Under the pieces are notes generated by a model. That model saw nothing but the letters and a program-made list of their open reading frames with translations. It did not search any database and was not told where the DNA came from. From HyVt-105 sp049975425 (lineage in GTDB: Bacteria; Bacteroidota; Bacteroidia; Bacteroidales; VadinHA17), in NCBI GenBank assembly GCA_049975425.1, contig JBNGDI010000005.1, positions 1-64,000 on the forward strand: DNA of 64,000 nucleotides, in the 5' to 3' direction. The translations under genes and the position numbers were made by a program. This document shows positions 8,969 to 17,468 of this stretch, piece after piece (the first letter of the stretch is position 1; each line of letters begins with the position of its first letter).

Positions 8969-9826
8969 ATGGAAAACCACCCGCAGAGATCCATGAAAAA
9001 AAAGCAGGAAAGAAACACGTTAGAAGAAACATACCGGGTACTTCTGGAACACATCCGCAGTACCGGTTCCGCCGCAGTTGCTTTTTCAGGAGGCACCGAC
9101 AGTTCCCTGCTTCTGGCTGCAGCAGCGGAGGCCCTGAAAGGGAAGACCCTGGCTATAACCATACGCACACCCTACATGGTGCAGAAGGAGATTGAAGAAG
9201 CCCTCCGCCTGACGGAAAACCGGGGCATACCTCATGTGGTGATCGATCTGGAAATCCCGTCTGAAATCCTGAACAACCCCCCTGAGCGGTGTTACCTGTG
9301 CAAAAGCCGTTTGTTTGGAACCATGCTGAATACGGCCAAAAAACATGGATATGAAACCATCCTGGAGGGGACCAATCGCGACGACCTGGCGGACCACCGG
9401 CCGGGCCTGAAAGCGTTGCAGGAACTGAACATCAGAAGCCCTTTAATGGAAACCGGTCTGGACAAGGAAACTGTCAGGAAGCTGGCCAGAAAGAAAAACA
9501 TTCCCGTATGGAACAAGCCGGCTTCCGCCTGTTTACTCACCAGGCTTCCACATGGAACAAACGTTACTCCCACCCTGCTCAGGAGAATTGAAAATGCCGA
9601 ACGCAGGCTGCTGGAACTGGGTTTCAGCGGTGCACGCGTGAGAATGCACGGAAATCTGGCCAGGATTGAACTCAGGGGGGCAGATATGAACCGGATCCTG
9701 GTGGCAGGTGAACGTGAAAAAGTAATCACAAAATTGAAACAGGCCGGTTTCGAATTTGTAACCCTTGATTTGGAAGGATACCGTATGGGAAGCTTCAACC
9801 GGAAAAACAAAGGCACATCATCATGA
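8969..9826 (+). CDS. larE: ATP-dependent sacrificial sulfur transferase LarE
   Basis: Converts the two carboxylates of the nickel-pincer precursor to thiocarboxylates. The 285-residue PP-loop protein carries SGGTDSS near residues 40-46 for ATP adenylation. A Cys at 188 (KPASACLLTR) sits where the sacrificial cysteine of Lactobacillus LarE lies; I see one Cys there and not the three-Cys cluster of the 4Fe-4S type, so this enzyme probably gives up its own sulfur. A second in-frame ATG at 8993 is possible. The stop overlaps larB by four bases. Confidence 0.92.
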   Translation: MENHPQRSMKKKQERNTLEETYRVLLEHIRSTGSAAVAFSGGTDSSLLLAAAAEALKGKTLAITIRTPYMVQKEIEEALRLTENRGIPHVVIDLEIPSEILNNPPERCYLCKSRLFGTMLNTAKKHGYETILEGTNRDDLADHRPGLKALQELNIRSPLMETGLDKETVRKLARKKNIPVWNKPASACLLTRLPHGTNVTPTLLRRIENAERRLLELGFSGARVRMHGNLARIELRGADMNRILVAGEREKVITKLKQAGFEFVTLDLEGYRMGSFNRKNKGTSS

Positions 9827-10569
9827 ACAGAGAAATGCTGGAAGAAATGCTCGAACGGTTCAGGAAAGGAACCCTCAGCCGGGAAGAGTTGATGGAAACC
9901 CTCAGGCGGCTTCCCTATGCCGACCTGGGATATGCGAAAGTAGACCACCACCGGGAGTTGAGGGTAGGATTTCCCGAGGTGATTTTCTGCACCGGGAAAA
10001 CCCTTGATCAGGTGAAGGGGATATTCACCGAAATGCAGTTGCGGGGGAGCAACATACTGGCCACACGAGCCACATTCGAAATGTTCGAAGCCATTAAGGA
10101 ATACACCCCTGAGGCGGAATATTTCGAGCAGGCCCGTATCATCAGGCTGATTCAAAAAGAAATGCCTTCCCCCAAAACTTCCGTTGCCGTGATCAGCGCC
10201 GGCACTTCCGACATGCCCGTGGCCGAAGAAGCGGCCATAACCGCCGAAACATTCGGGAACCGGGTGGAAAGAATCTACGATGTAGGAGTGGCCGGCATCC
10301 ACCGGTTGTTCGACAGGATGGACCTGATAGGCAAAGCCAGGGTGATTGTGGTAGTGGCCGGAATGGAAGGAGCCCTGGCCAGTGTGGTGGGCGGGCTGGT
10401 AGACAAACCGGTCATTGCAGTACCCACCAGCATAGGCTACGGGGCCAGTTTCGGAGGGTTGTCCGCTCTGCTGGGCATGCTGACCAGCTGTGCTTCAGGC
10501 GTTACCGTGGTGAATATCGACAACGGATTCGGTGCGGGCTATACGGCCAGCCTGATCAACCGTTTGTAG
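9823..10569 (+). CDS. larB: Pyridinium-3,5-biscarboxylic acid mononucleotide synthase LarB
   Basis: First step of nickel-pincer cofactor synthesis: carboxylation and hydrolysis of nicotinic acid adenine dinucleotide. The 248-residue length is standard. The C-terminal half is related to PurE-type AIR carboxylase, with VISAGTSDMPVAEEAA and the Gly-rich KPVIAVPTSIGYGASFGGLSALLGML region. It overlaps larE by four bases and completes a compact larC-E-B operon. The three proteins together make the cofactor but need a client enzyme of the LarA family elsewhere. Confidence 0.93.
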   Translation: MNREMLEEMLERFRKGTLSREELMETLRRLPYADLGYAKVDHHRELRVGFPEVIFCTGKTLDQVKGIFTEMQLRGSNILATRATFEMFEAIKEYTPEAEYFEQARIIRLIQKEMPSPKTSVAVISAGTSDMPVAEEAAITAETFGNRVERIYDVGVAGIHRLFDRMDLIGKARVIVVVAGMEGALASVVGGLVDKPVIAVPTSIGYGASFGGLSALLGMLTSCASGVTVVNIDNGFGAGYTASLINRL

Positions 10570-10570
10570 A

Positions 10571-11242
10571 ATGGCAGGAGAGCAGGACATACTTCTTTCA
10601 ACGGCATACCTGGGACCGGTGCAGTATTTCTGCAAAATGTTGCCTCCCGCCAGCGTATGGATCGAAAAACATGAAAACTATACAAAACAAACCTACCGCA
10701 ACCGCTGCATTATTGCCGGGGCAAACGGCCCCCTGACACTGACGGTACCGGTCAGAAGGGGAAGTTTCCACAAAACCCCCATCAGAGATCTGGCAATTGA
10801 ATACGGAAAGTCCTGGCAGGCGTTACACTGGCGTTCCATCACGGCAGCTTACCGCAATGCTCCCTTCTTCGAATATTACCGGGACATTCTGGAGCCGTTT
10901 TACCGTCGAAAGATCCGGTTTCTGATTGATCTGAACATGGAAATGACACGAAAGCTCATGGAAGAAATGGGGTTCGCGTGCCCTCTCCGTTTCACCCGGC
11001 ATTATCAGTTTCCCGGCAAAACCGGCGATATGAACGATTACCGGGACATTATCCGGCCCAAGCATCCTCCGGCAGATCCGGAGTTCAACCCTCCTGGCTA
11101 CATCCAGGTATTCAATGACCGGTACGAATTCCTTCCCAACCTGAGCATAGTGGATGTCATTTTCAATCTGGGACCGGAATCACTCCGTTACCTGGAAAGC
11201 TGTGTGGCCCGTGATACGTTCAGAAACGGAAACCCACGGTAG
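10571..11242 (+). CDS. WbqC family protein
   Basis: A 223-residue protein of the WbqC-like family, which is found in O-antigen clusters and near lepB in Bacteroidales; its enzymatic role is not known. Recognised by the N-terminal pattern LLSTAYLGPVQYFCKML and the YTKQTYRNRCII / LTVPVRRG segments. It starts 1 nt after larB ends, so it is probably co-transcribed with the lar genes. From memory, dapB-lepB-lepB-WbqC is a common Bacteroidales order; here five genes (polyferredoxin, DUF362, larC, larE, larB) lie between the second lepB and WbqC. Its last 23 bases overlap the convergent outer-membrane gene. Confidence 0.8.
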   Translation: MAGEQDILLSTAYLGPVQYFCKMLPPASVWIEKHENYTKQTYRNRCIIAGANGPLTLTVPVRRGSFHKTPIRDLAIEYGKSWQALHWRSITAAYRNAPFFEYYRDILEPFYRRKIRFLIDLNMEMTRKLMEEMGFACPLRFTRHYQFPGKTGDMNDYRDIIRPKHPPADPEFNPPGYIQVFNDRYEFLPNLSIVDVIFNLGPESLRYLESCVARDTFRNGNPR

Positions 11243-12689
11243 CCACCAGCCGGGTGTTCCGGTTTTCAAGGAATGATCCGTTGGTTTCACCCTCATACAG
11301 GTAATGCATTTCTCCGTAGCTTGAATGTATGAGTCCCAGGTCAATAAAATAATTCCGTTCCTGAATACCCAGTCCTGCAGAATAACTGGTGGTGTGGGCA
11401 TCGTCATTCTCAAGGCCTTCCTGGTAAGGGCTCTGGTACCAGGCAAATCCTCCGCGCAGGGCAAATACACCGAGTTTGAACTCTCCTCCCAGTCGCAGGT
11501 TGGATACCGGCCGGTAGGTGTCGGCTATCAGATCGTTGTGATAATCGAACTGAGCCTCGGAATCACCTACCCTGAAACGCATGGCTGAATAATCCACAAA
11601 CTCGTAATCGGCACTGAGCATTCCCACCTTACCGAACTGCAATCCCACGCTCACCATGGCCTTAAACGGGGTGATCAGCCGGTAATTGAAATAATCGGAA
11701 GGCAACTGGTACCCTTCTTCATCGGTAGGCACAATGAGTCCGCTCACAAAGCTCGATTCCATGGTATTGTAAATCTCATCGTCTACATTGAAAAAGGTTG
11801 GCGTGTGAAAAGCCGCACCGATGCGGATCAGGTCAATAGGCCGGTAAATAAATCCCATTTTGAAATTGTACCCCGTGGCCGAAGTGTTCAGTTCCCTCAT
11901 AAAGGAGAAATAATCGTTGTATTCTCCGTCCACCCAGTCCTCCACATGTGTTAAGGAAGCACGGTACGAGAAAGATTGTATTCCAAGGGAAGCCCCAAGG
12001 TACAGCCGGTGCATCAGATTTGCCCCGAGAGAAATCACCAGCTCCCCGTTTCTTCCGTAGCTGTCTATTTTTTTCATCATATCCACCCCGTAGGGAACGG
12101 GGGAAGAATATTCATAATTGGTACCGGGAATGGTATCGATCACATAGGCATCGAAAGCAAGCCGTTCCCAGAAAGGATCGAGATCGTCGGGGTGAGTACC
12201 ATTAATGTTTCCTCCCTCATGATAATCATTGAAGAAGAAATAATCCACCAGAGATCCGGTGGGGTTAAACGCTTCTATCCGGGTATACTGATCGAAATCA
12301 TTCAGCTTATTGTATCCCAGACCCACATTCACATTTTTCACTATTCCCCCGCTTTTGGGCTGGAAAGCCAGAATGGTTCCCAGGCTGCTGAAACCCACGT
12401 TGTATGTGTAGTCGCTGGTGGTATTGTTCAGAAATTCCGCTTCCGTTAAGTTGCGGGACAATCCCGGAGAAAAGGAAACCAGGGAACGCTGGATAACCCC
12501 GATACCTCCCGGGTTATAGCTCAGTGTGGTAAATTCACCACCCAGGGCGCCGAAAGCACCCCCCATGCCGATAAACCGGGCCGTTCCCCATAAGCTGGTG
12601 CCGGCCATGCGGTAGGCATCGTCAATACTCTGACCCATAAGTGCAACCGGAAAGAGTAACAGAGCAATATGCAGGATTATTCTTTTCAT
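11220..12689 (-). CDS. Outer-membrane beta-barrel protein, FadL/OmpP1-like
   Basis: A 489-residue predicted outer-membrane barrel. It has a signal peptide (MKRIILHIALLLFPVALMGQ), then the pattern GTARFIGMGGAFGALGGEFTTLSYNPGGIG seen at the start of FadL/OmpP1-type hydrophobic-compound transporters of Bacteroidota, alternating amphipathic strands, and a C-terminal aromatic residue (VATVGFRF) suitable for BAM recognition. The substrate is unknown. It is convergent with the WbqC gene, overlapping by 23 nt, and lies downstream of, but separated by a terminator from, the Tyr-rich lipoprotein gene. Confidence 0.7.
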   Translation of the reverse strand: MKRIILHIALLLFPVALMGQSIDDAYRMAGTSLWGTARFIGMGGAFGALGGEFTTLSYNPGGIGVIQRSLVSFSPGLSRNLTEAEFLNNTTSDYTYNVGFSSLGTILAFQPKSGGIVKNVNVGLGYNKLNDFDQYTRIEAFNPTGSLVDYFFFNDYHEGGNINGTHPDDLDPFWERLAFDAYVIDTIPGTNYEYSSPVPYGVDMMKKIDSYGRNGELVISLGANLMHRLYLGASLGIQSFSYRASLTHVEDWVDGEYNDYFSFMRELNTSATGYNFKMGFIYRPIDLIRIGAAFHTPTFFNVDDEIYNTMESSFVSGLIVPTDEEGYQLPSDYFNYRLITPFKAMVSVGLQFGKVGMLSADYEFVDYSAMRFRVGDSEAQFDYHNDLIADTYRPVSNLRLGGEFKLGVFALRGGFAWYQSPYQEGLENDDAHTTSYSAGLGIQERNYFIDLGLIHSSYGEMHYLYEGETNGSFLENRNTRLVATVGFRF

Positions 12690-12754
12690 AACGTTTTAAT
12701 TTAATTGGAACATATACTTATTGCCTGACGGAATATTTCCGTTCCATGGCAGAC

Positions 12755-12793
12755 AAACGAAAAAGCCCCTGCAGGTATGCCCTGCAAGGACTT
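12755..12793 (-). terminator. Strong intrinsic terminator
   Basis: On the minus strand a 13-bp stem (two G-U pairs, 5-nt loop) is followed by five U residues, ten bases after the stop of the Tyr-rich lipoprotein gene. The G-U pairs form only in minus-strand RNA, which fixes the orientation. Confidence 0.85.
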
Positions 12794-12802
12794 ATCATGT
12801 AT

Positions 12803-14134
12803 TTATCTTCTGGATCCACCCGAACGGCCGCTGCTTGAGCTACTGCTGCTGCGAACCGAGCTTGAGGAACTCGACCTGGACACCGATGAGCGGCTACCGG
12901 AACTAACCGAGGAGCTTCGGATGGAAGAAGAACTGCTTCTGCTCACCGAGCTCCGGGTCGGTGTGTATGAATTTGACCTCGTGGTAGTTGGCCTGGTATA
13001 GGTGGACCGGCTGGTTGAGGCAGCCGACCGTGTAGTCACCGTTCGTCCGGCATTGGCAGGCCGCGAATAAACTGAACGGCTTTGCGACTGTACCGGGGCT
13101 GTATAGGTCCGGGTACTCCGGTTATACTCGGGTCGTGCAGTTGTTCTCGGGGCCGTATAGGTAGGTGAATACCTTGTGGCCGGGCTTCTTTGTTCGGCAT
13201 TCCGTGGACTGATTCGGGTACCGGTAATTCTTTCGGTACTGCGGGTTTGTTCAGCCGTTCGCGTAGTAGTATTTCTTGGGGAAATGTTCGACCTTTCCAC
13301 TGAAGCCGCTTTGGTGGTTGTCCGGTCGCCCCTGCTGCGAACATCGGCAGTTGCTTCACTCCTTCCGGAAGACCGGGCGGTACTTCCGGCAATTTCGCTG
13401 CTGGTTCTTCTGGCAGGTAATGTTCCAGCCAGAGAGCCGCCGGTGGATGTGGTTCCCATACGCCGGCTGGTCACCATGGAGCGCCGGTTGCCGTATATGG
13501 GATCTTCGCGCACTGCGTGATAACTTCCGTATCCGTACCTGGAATAAGGATATCCGTAATAATAATATGGATTGTAGCCTATGTAATACGGTGAATAAAA
13601 GGGAGAATAGTAATCCCAACCGTAATATGAAGGATAATACCAGGGATCATAATATCTCCACGAATAGTAGGGCCAGTAATGGTAACCGAAGGATATGGAG
13701 GTACCCCAGTAGAACGGATCGTAGAACAGGTCGTAGTAGAACGGGCTGTAATAGCTGAATCCTACATACGGTCTGTAGAAACGATTGATGCGGGATGTAT
13801 AGGGCATGTAATCGTTGTAATAATAATTATTCACCACCACATCCTCGTCTTTCGAACCCGATTCATAATCGCTGTAATACAGGGTATCATCGTCCAGCAC
13901 TACTTCGCGGGCATCTGAACCCCCGGTTCCGTAATTCTCAACCGGCTGATAATACTGGTTATCGCCCACAGCCATACGGTCAGGGACCGCACGTTCTGTA
14001 ACCACAACCACCTCATCAGCAGGCGTGTAGTAAATATCGTCGTACCCGGATGACACCAGGTATCGGCTTGAGCAGGAAGACATCAGAATGCCGACGGCTG
14101 CCAGGGTTGTAATGATCAGGGTTCTTGTTTTCAT
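12803..14134 (-). CDS. Tyr-rich and Ser/Arg-rich lipoprotein, unknown function
   Basis: A 443-residue protein of very biased composition that I do not recognise functionally. It has a lipoprotein signal (LMSSC, Cys21). Residues about 25-105 are acidic, about 105-205 are dominated by Tyr, Trp, Pro and Gly in repeats such as YYDPWYYPSYYG, and about 210-443 are Ser/Thr/Arg-rich, ending in poly-Ser and GGSRR. A clear Shine-Dalgarno AGGAGGT precedes the start, which is unusual in this genome and suggests strong expression. It is a paralogue in layout of the gene at 14666-15877. A surface adhesive or cell-envelope structural role is possible but only inferred. Confidence 0.75.
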   Translation of the reverse strand: MKTRTLIITTLAAVGILMSSCSSRYLVSSGYDDIYYTPADEVVVVTERAVPDRMAVGDNQYYQPVENYGTGGSDAREVVLDDDTLYYSDYESGSKDEDVVVNNYYYNDYMPYTSRINRFYRPYVGFSYYSPFYYDLFYDPFYWGTSISFGYHYWPYYSWRYYDPWYYPSYYGWDYYSPFYSPYYIGYNPYYYYGYPYSRYGYGSYHAVREDPIYGNRRSMVTSRRMGTTSTGGSLAGTLPARRTSSEIAGSTARSSGRSEATADVRSRGDRTTTKAASVERSNISPRNTTTRTAEQTRSTERITGTRISPRNAEQRSPATRYSPTYTAPRTTARPEYNRSTRTYTAPVQSQSRSVYSRPANAGRTVTTRSAASTSRSTYTRPTTTRSNSYTPTRSSVSRSSSSSIRSSSVSSGSRSSVSRSSSSSSVRSSSSSSSGRSGGSRR

Positions 14135-14327
14135 GACTGTACCTCCTAAGGTTTTTTCTGTTCAGAATCCACTCTGAATACATGCAAATATCATACCATA
14201 ACACACGCAGAGTCCAACAATATTCACAAGAAAAATAATCAATATTCCATGGAATTGCAAGCCGCAAAAAAATAATCAAGATTAGCCGGATAAAATTTAC
14301 CAGGCACTTCGTCACCCGGAAAAAACC

Positions 14328-14615
14328 ATGCCATTAAACAGAGGGATAATTGCACTGACGTTATTGTTTGTTCCCCTGACCGTTGTAATCATTTCGTGCA
14401 AAGGGCAACAGAGCAACCGGGATGGGGAGAACATCCTGTTTCAACCTACCGATGTGGTAGGATTGGGTTTATTTGAAGCGAATGAGACCGGCCTCATAGC
14501 TGGCTTCCCATACCGGAAAACACCCCGTTCATACAATAGGAAACTGCGACTGGTCCCACCTCTCACGGCTTTTATTCATCTGGAAGGCGGGGAACAATAT
14601 ACCCTTAATAGATAA
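14328..14615 (+). CDS. Small predicted lipoprotein
   Basis: A 95-residue open frame with a plausible lipoprotein signal: basic start, hydrophobic core LLFVPLTVVIIS and Cys at 25 (IISCKG). The mature part has no recognised domain. It lies alone between two minus-strand genes, and its stop abuts a perfect terminator hairpin, which supports it being a real transcription unit. No strong ribosome binding site is seen. Confidence 0.5.
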   Translation: MPLNRGIIALTLLFVPLTVVIISCKGQQSNRDGENILFQPTDVVGLGLFEANETGLIAGFPYRKTPRSYNRKLRLVPPLTAFIHLEGGEQYTLNR

Positions 14616-14643
14616 GAGGCCGGTTGAAAAACCGGCCTCTTTC
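14614..14643 (+). terminator. Terminator with GAAA tetraloop
   Basis: A perfect 12-bp stem capped by a GAAA tetraloop is followed by TTTC. It overlaps the stop codon of the small lipoprotein and may also serve the convergent gene at 14666-15877 on the other strand. Confidence 0.85.
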
Positions 14644-14665
14644 TCGGGAGGTCATAACCTGCCGT

Positions 14666-15877
14666 TTACCTTCTTCTTCTGCCGGAACCTTCATCCGATC
14701 TTTCCCTGGTGGCAGAACTCCTGGTTTCTTTGCGGGATGTCCGGGTAGCAGCCCTTTGTGTGCTGCGGGTTTCCGTCTTTCTCACCGCGCTTCGGGAAAT
14801 CTGGCTCCGTGTATTGCCTTGAACAGCAGTTCTTCCAGATCTGGCAGAAGATGACTTGATGGACCGGTTCACAGCCGGAGGCGTGCTTCTTCGAACTTCT
14901 TCTGAACGGGTGGTTACCCGGGTAGTGGTACGCGTTTCTGTCCGGGCAGGTATCACAGCTCTCCGGCCGCTTTGACTGCGGGTTTCCGTACTCTGCCGCG
15001 TAACCGGGGTAGCAGTTGATCTTTCTCTCCGGGCTGCAGGGGGTGTCAGCACCGAACGGTGGGTATCGGTGGTCGAGCGGTTGGTAATCCGGTTACGGTT
15101 TCCTTCTCCGGCAGAAGTACCGGCTCGAACCGTTTCCCGGTTCCTGTACCGGTTCATATTCCCGTTCTGAGCCCTGTTGGCTTCCCCGCTCCCTCGCCGG
15201 GTTGTGGTGGTTCGTGCATATTGCGGATCGCGGGTATGATACGTTTCACGCGAACGGTAAACCGGATTTTTCCTTATGTAGGAATTATGCGAATAATAAA
15301 CGGGGCGGGCGTTGTACCAGGTATGGTAAACAGCCGGGCGGGCGGGAATGTACCGGTAATGAATACGGGTACGGTAAACCACCCTGGAAGCAAACAGACC
15401 GCCATATCCAACATAGTACACTTCCCTGAAAGGTGTGTAATAACGGGGATAACCAATATGTAACCGGATATGCGCTCCCCCGTACCAGGGATCATAGTAA
15501 TCGTTCCAGTAAAACAACGGAGTATGGTACACCACCTGAACATAGTTGGGTGAATAATACCAGTAAGGCAGGCCCCAGTAAATACTGGTTCCGGCATAAA
15601 AACCCGACCCGTACCAGTACATGTCGGTAAAGAAAGGATCATAATACCCCACCCTCACGGAAACCAGGGGCCGGTGGAACCGCCTTATCCTGGAAGCATA
15701 ATGGAATCCGTCATGACCGGTATAATACTCGCTGATCATAACCTGGGGAACATGTTTGAATGAAGAGCTCCCGGCAGCATCAAAGGCTCTGTCCCTGTCG
15801 GTAATGGCAGGGGCCGCCTTCATACTGGCTGCAAAAAGAAAAGCGACCAGAAAAGATATGTTGCGTTTTGTTTTCAT
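14666..15877 (-). CDS. Secreted Tyr-rich and Arg/Thr/Ser-rich protein, unknown function
   Basis: A 403-residue protein with a Sec signal peptide (MKTKRNISFLVAFLFAASMKA). Residues about 45-200 are rich in Tyr, Trp and His with motifs such as YYDPWYGGAH and GYPRYYTPFREVYYVGYG; residues about 200-403 are Arg/Thr/Ser-rich and the C-terminus is GSGRRRR. The same two-part layout as the lipoprotein at 12803-14134 points to duplication. A ribosome binding site (GGGAGGT) lies just before the start. The bias in composition extends to both other frames, producing several false open frames. Function unknown. Confidence 0.75.
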   Translation of the reverse strand: MKTKRNISFLVAFLFAASMKAAPAITDRDRAFDAAGSSSFKHVPQVMISEYYTGHDGFHYASRIRRFHRPLVSVRVGYYDPFFTDMYWYGSGFYAGTSIYWGLPYWYYSPNYVQVVYHTPLFYWNDYYDPWYGGAHIRLHIGYPRYYTPFREVYYVGYGGLFASRVVYRTRIHYRYIPARPAVYHTWYNARPVYYSHNSYIRKNPVYRSRETYHTRDPQYARTTTTRRGSGEANRAQNGNMNRYRNRETVRAGTSAGEGNRNRITNRSTTDTHRSVLTPPAARRERSTATPVTRQSTETRSQSGRRAVIPARTETRTTTRVTTRSEEVRRSTPPAVNRSIKSSSARSGRTAVQGNTRSQISRSAVRKTETRSTQRAATRTSRKETRSSATRERSDEGSGRRRR

Positions 15878-15908
15878 GACGACCTCCCTGTTTTTTTAAT
15901 TATCAAAT

Positions 15909-15916
15909 TAAATTTG
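15909..15916 (+). promoter_or_regulatory. Putative -7 box of proS
   Basis: TAAATTTG fits TAnnTTTG and would start transcription near 15923, leaving a leader of about 54 nt before the ATG at 15977. This excludes the upstream in-frame start at 15914. Confidence 0.4.
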
Positions 15917-15976
15917 TTTTTTTGTGTCGTTTTACACTTCGTTAAGATAAAAACAAATTCCATACCAAAACATTTT

Positions 15977-17452
15977 ATGGCCAAGGAAATAACAAGCAGG
16001 AGCGAAAACTATGCCCAGTGGTACAATGATCTTGTGATAAAGGCCGACCTGGCAGAAAACTCATCGGTTCGTGGTTGTATGGTGATCAAGCCCCACGGTT
16101 ATGCCATCTGGGAAAAAATGCAGTCGGAGCTGGATAAAATGTTCAAGGCTTCCGGTCATTCCAATGCCTATTTCCCGCTTTTCATCCCCAAATCGTTTTT
16201 CAGCAGGGAAGCCGCTCATGTGGAGGGTTTTGCCAAGGAATGTGCAGTAGTAACCCATTACCGGCTGAAAAACGATCCCTCGGGCAAGGGGATCATAGTT
16301 GACGAAGAGGCCAAACTGGAAGAAGAGCTGATTATCCGCCCCACCTCCGAAACCATCATATGGAATACCTATAAGAACTGGATTCAGTCATACCGTGACC
16401 TGCCCCTGCTGATCAACCAGTGGGCCAATGTGGTGAGATGGGAAATGCGCACAAGGCTTTTCCTTCGCACGGCCGAATTCCTCTGGCAGGAGGGGCATAC
16501 AGCCCATGCCACCAGGGAAGAGGCGGTGGAAGAAGCGCTGAAAATACTGGAAATCTATTCCACCTTTGCAGAGCAGTTCATGGCCATGCCGGTGGTACAG
16601 GGAGTGAAATCGGAAAGCGAACGTTTTGCCGGAGCCCTGGAAACCTATGCCATTGAAGCCCTTATGCAGGACGGCAAAGCACTCCAGGCAGGCACCTCCC
16701 ATTTTCTGGGACAGAATTTCGCCAGAGCATTCGATGTTACTTTCACAAACAGGGAAGGCAAACTCGACTGGGTATGGGCCACTTCATGGGGTGTATCCAC
16801 CCGGCTGATCGGAGCCCTGATCATGGCGCATTCCGATGACGACGGACTGATCCTTCCTCCCCGCCTGGCTCCCCTGCAGGTAGTGATCATTCCTATTTAC
16901 CAGAAAAGGGAGCAGATGGAAGCCATTGCCCCCATCGCGCAAAAGATCAGGGACGACCTGGAGAAAAATGGAATCAGTGTGAAATTCGACGACCGCGACA
17001 CCCAGAAACCGGGATGGAAATTTGCCGAATATGAAATGAAAGGGGTTCCGGTACGCCTGGCCATTGGTCCGCGTGATGTGGAAAACAAAACCGTGGAAAT
17101 AGCCCGGAGAGACACCCGTACGAAGAAAACCCTTCCACTGGAAGGAGTGGTGGACGAAACCCGGAAACTGCTGGACGAGATTCAGCAGCATATATATCAG
17201 AAAGCATTGAAATACAGAGACAATAATACATTCCGTGTAGATAGCTACGAGGAGTTCAAAGAACGGCTCGACGCCGGAGGCGGTTTTATGCTGGCTCACT
17301 GGGACGGAACCGCTGAAACGGAAATGAAGATCAAGGAAGAAACCAAAGCAACCATCCGGGTCATTCCTGTCAATTCGCCGGAGGAAAAAGGTAGCTGTAT
17401 TTACAGCGGAAAACCCAGCAAGCGCCGGGTATTGTTTGCCAGAGCCTACTAA
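15977..17452 (+). CDS. proS: Prolyl-tRNA synthetase (archaeal/eukaryal type)
   Basis: Class II aminoacyl-tRNA synthetase charging tRNA-Pro in the cytosol. At 491 residues it is the short type without the bacterial editing insert, the form used in Bacteroidota. Class II motif 2 region is seen in WANVVRWEMRTRLFLRTAEFLWQEGHTAH, and motif 3 in the WATSWGVSTRLIGALIMAHSDDDGLILPPRLAP region. The C-terminus GSCIYSGKPSKRRVLFARAY is typical. The start at 15977 gives the usual MAKEITSRSENYAQWYND. Confidence 0.95.
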   Translation: MAKEITSRSENYAQWYNDLVIKADLAENSSVRGCMVIKPHGYAIWEKMQSELDKMFKASGHSNAYFPLFIPKSFFSREAAHVEGFAKECAVVTHYRLKNDPSGKGIIVDEEAKLEEELIIRPTSETIIWNTYKNWIQSYRDLPLLINQWANVVRWEMRTRLFLRTAEFLWQEGHTAHATREEAVEEALKILEIYSTFAEQFMAMPVVQGVKSESERFAGALETYAIEALMQDGKALQAGTSHFLGQNFARAFDVTFTNREGKLDWVWATSWGVSTRLIGALIMAHSDDDGLILPPRLAPLQVVIIPIYQKREQMEAIAPIAQKIRDDLEKNGISVKFDDRDTQKPGWKFAEYEMKGVPVRLAIGPRDVENKTVEIARRDTRTKKTLPLEGVVDETRKLLDEIQQHIYQKALKYRDNNTFRVDSYEEFKERLDAGGGFMLAHWDGTAETEMKIKEETKATIRVIPVNSPEEKGSCIYSGKPSKRRVLFARAY

Positions 17453-17468
17453 CCAACCCTGCCATATC

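Noticed and set aside
13176..13758. Plus-strand open frames inside the Tyr-rich lipoprotein gene
   Set aside because: They mirror the low-complexity minus-strand gene, have no start signals, and conflict with a gene that has a signal peptide, strong Shine-Dalgarno and terminator.
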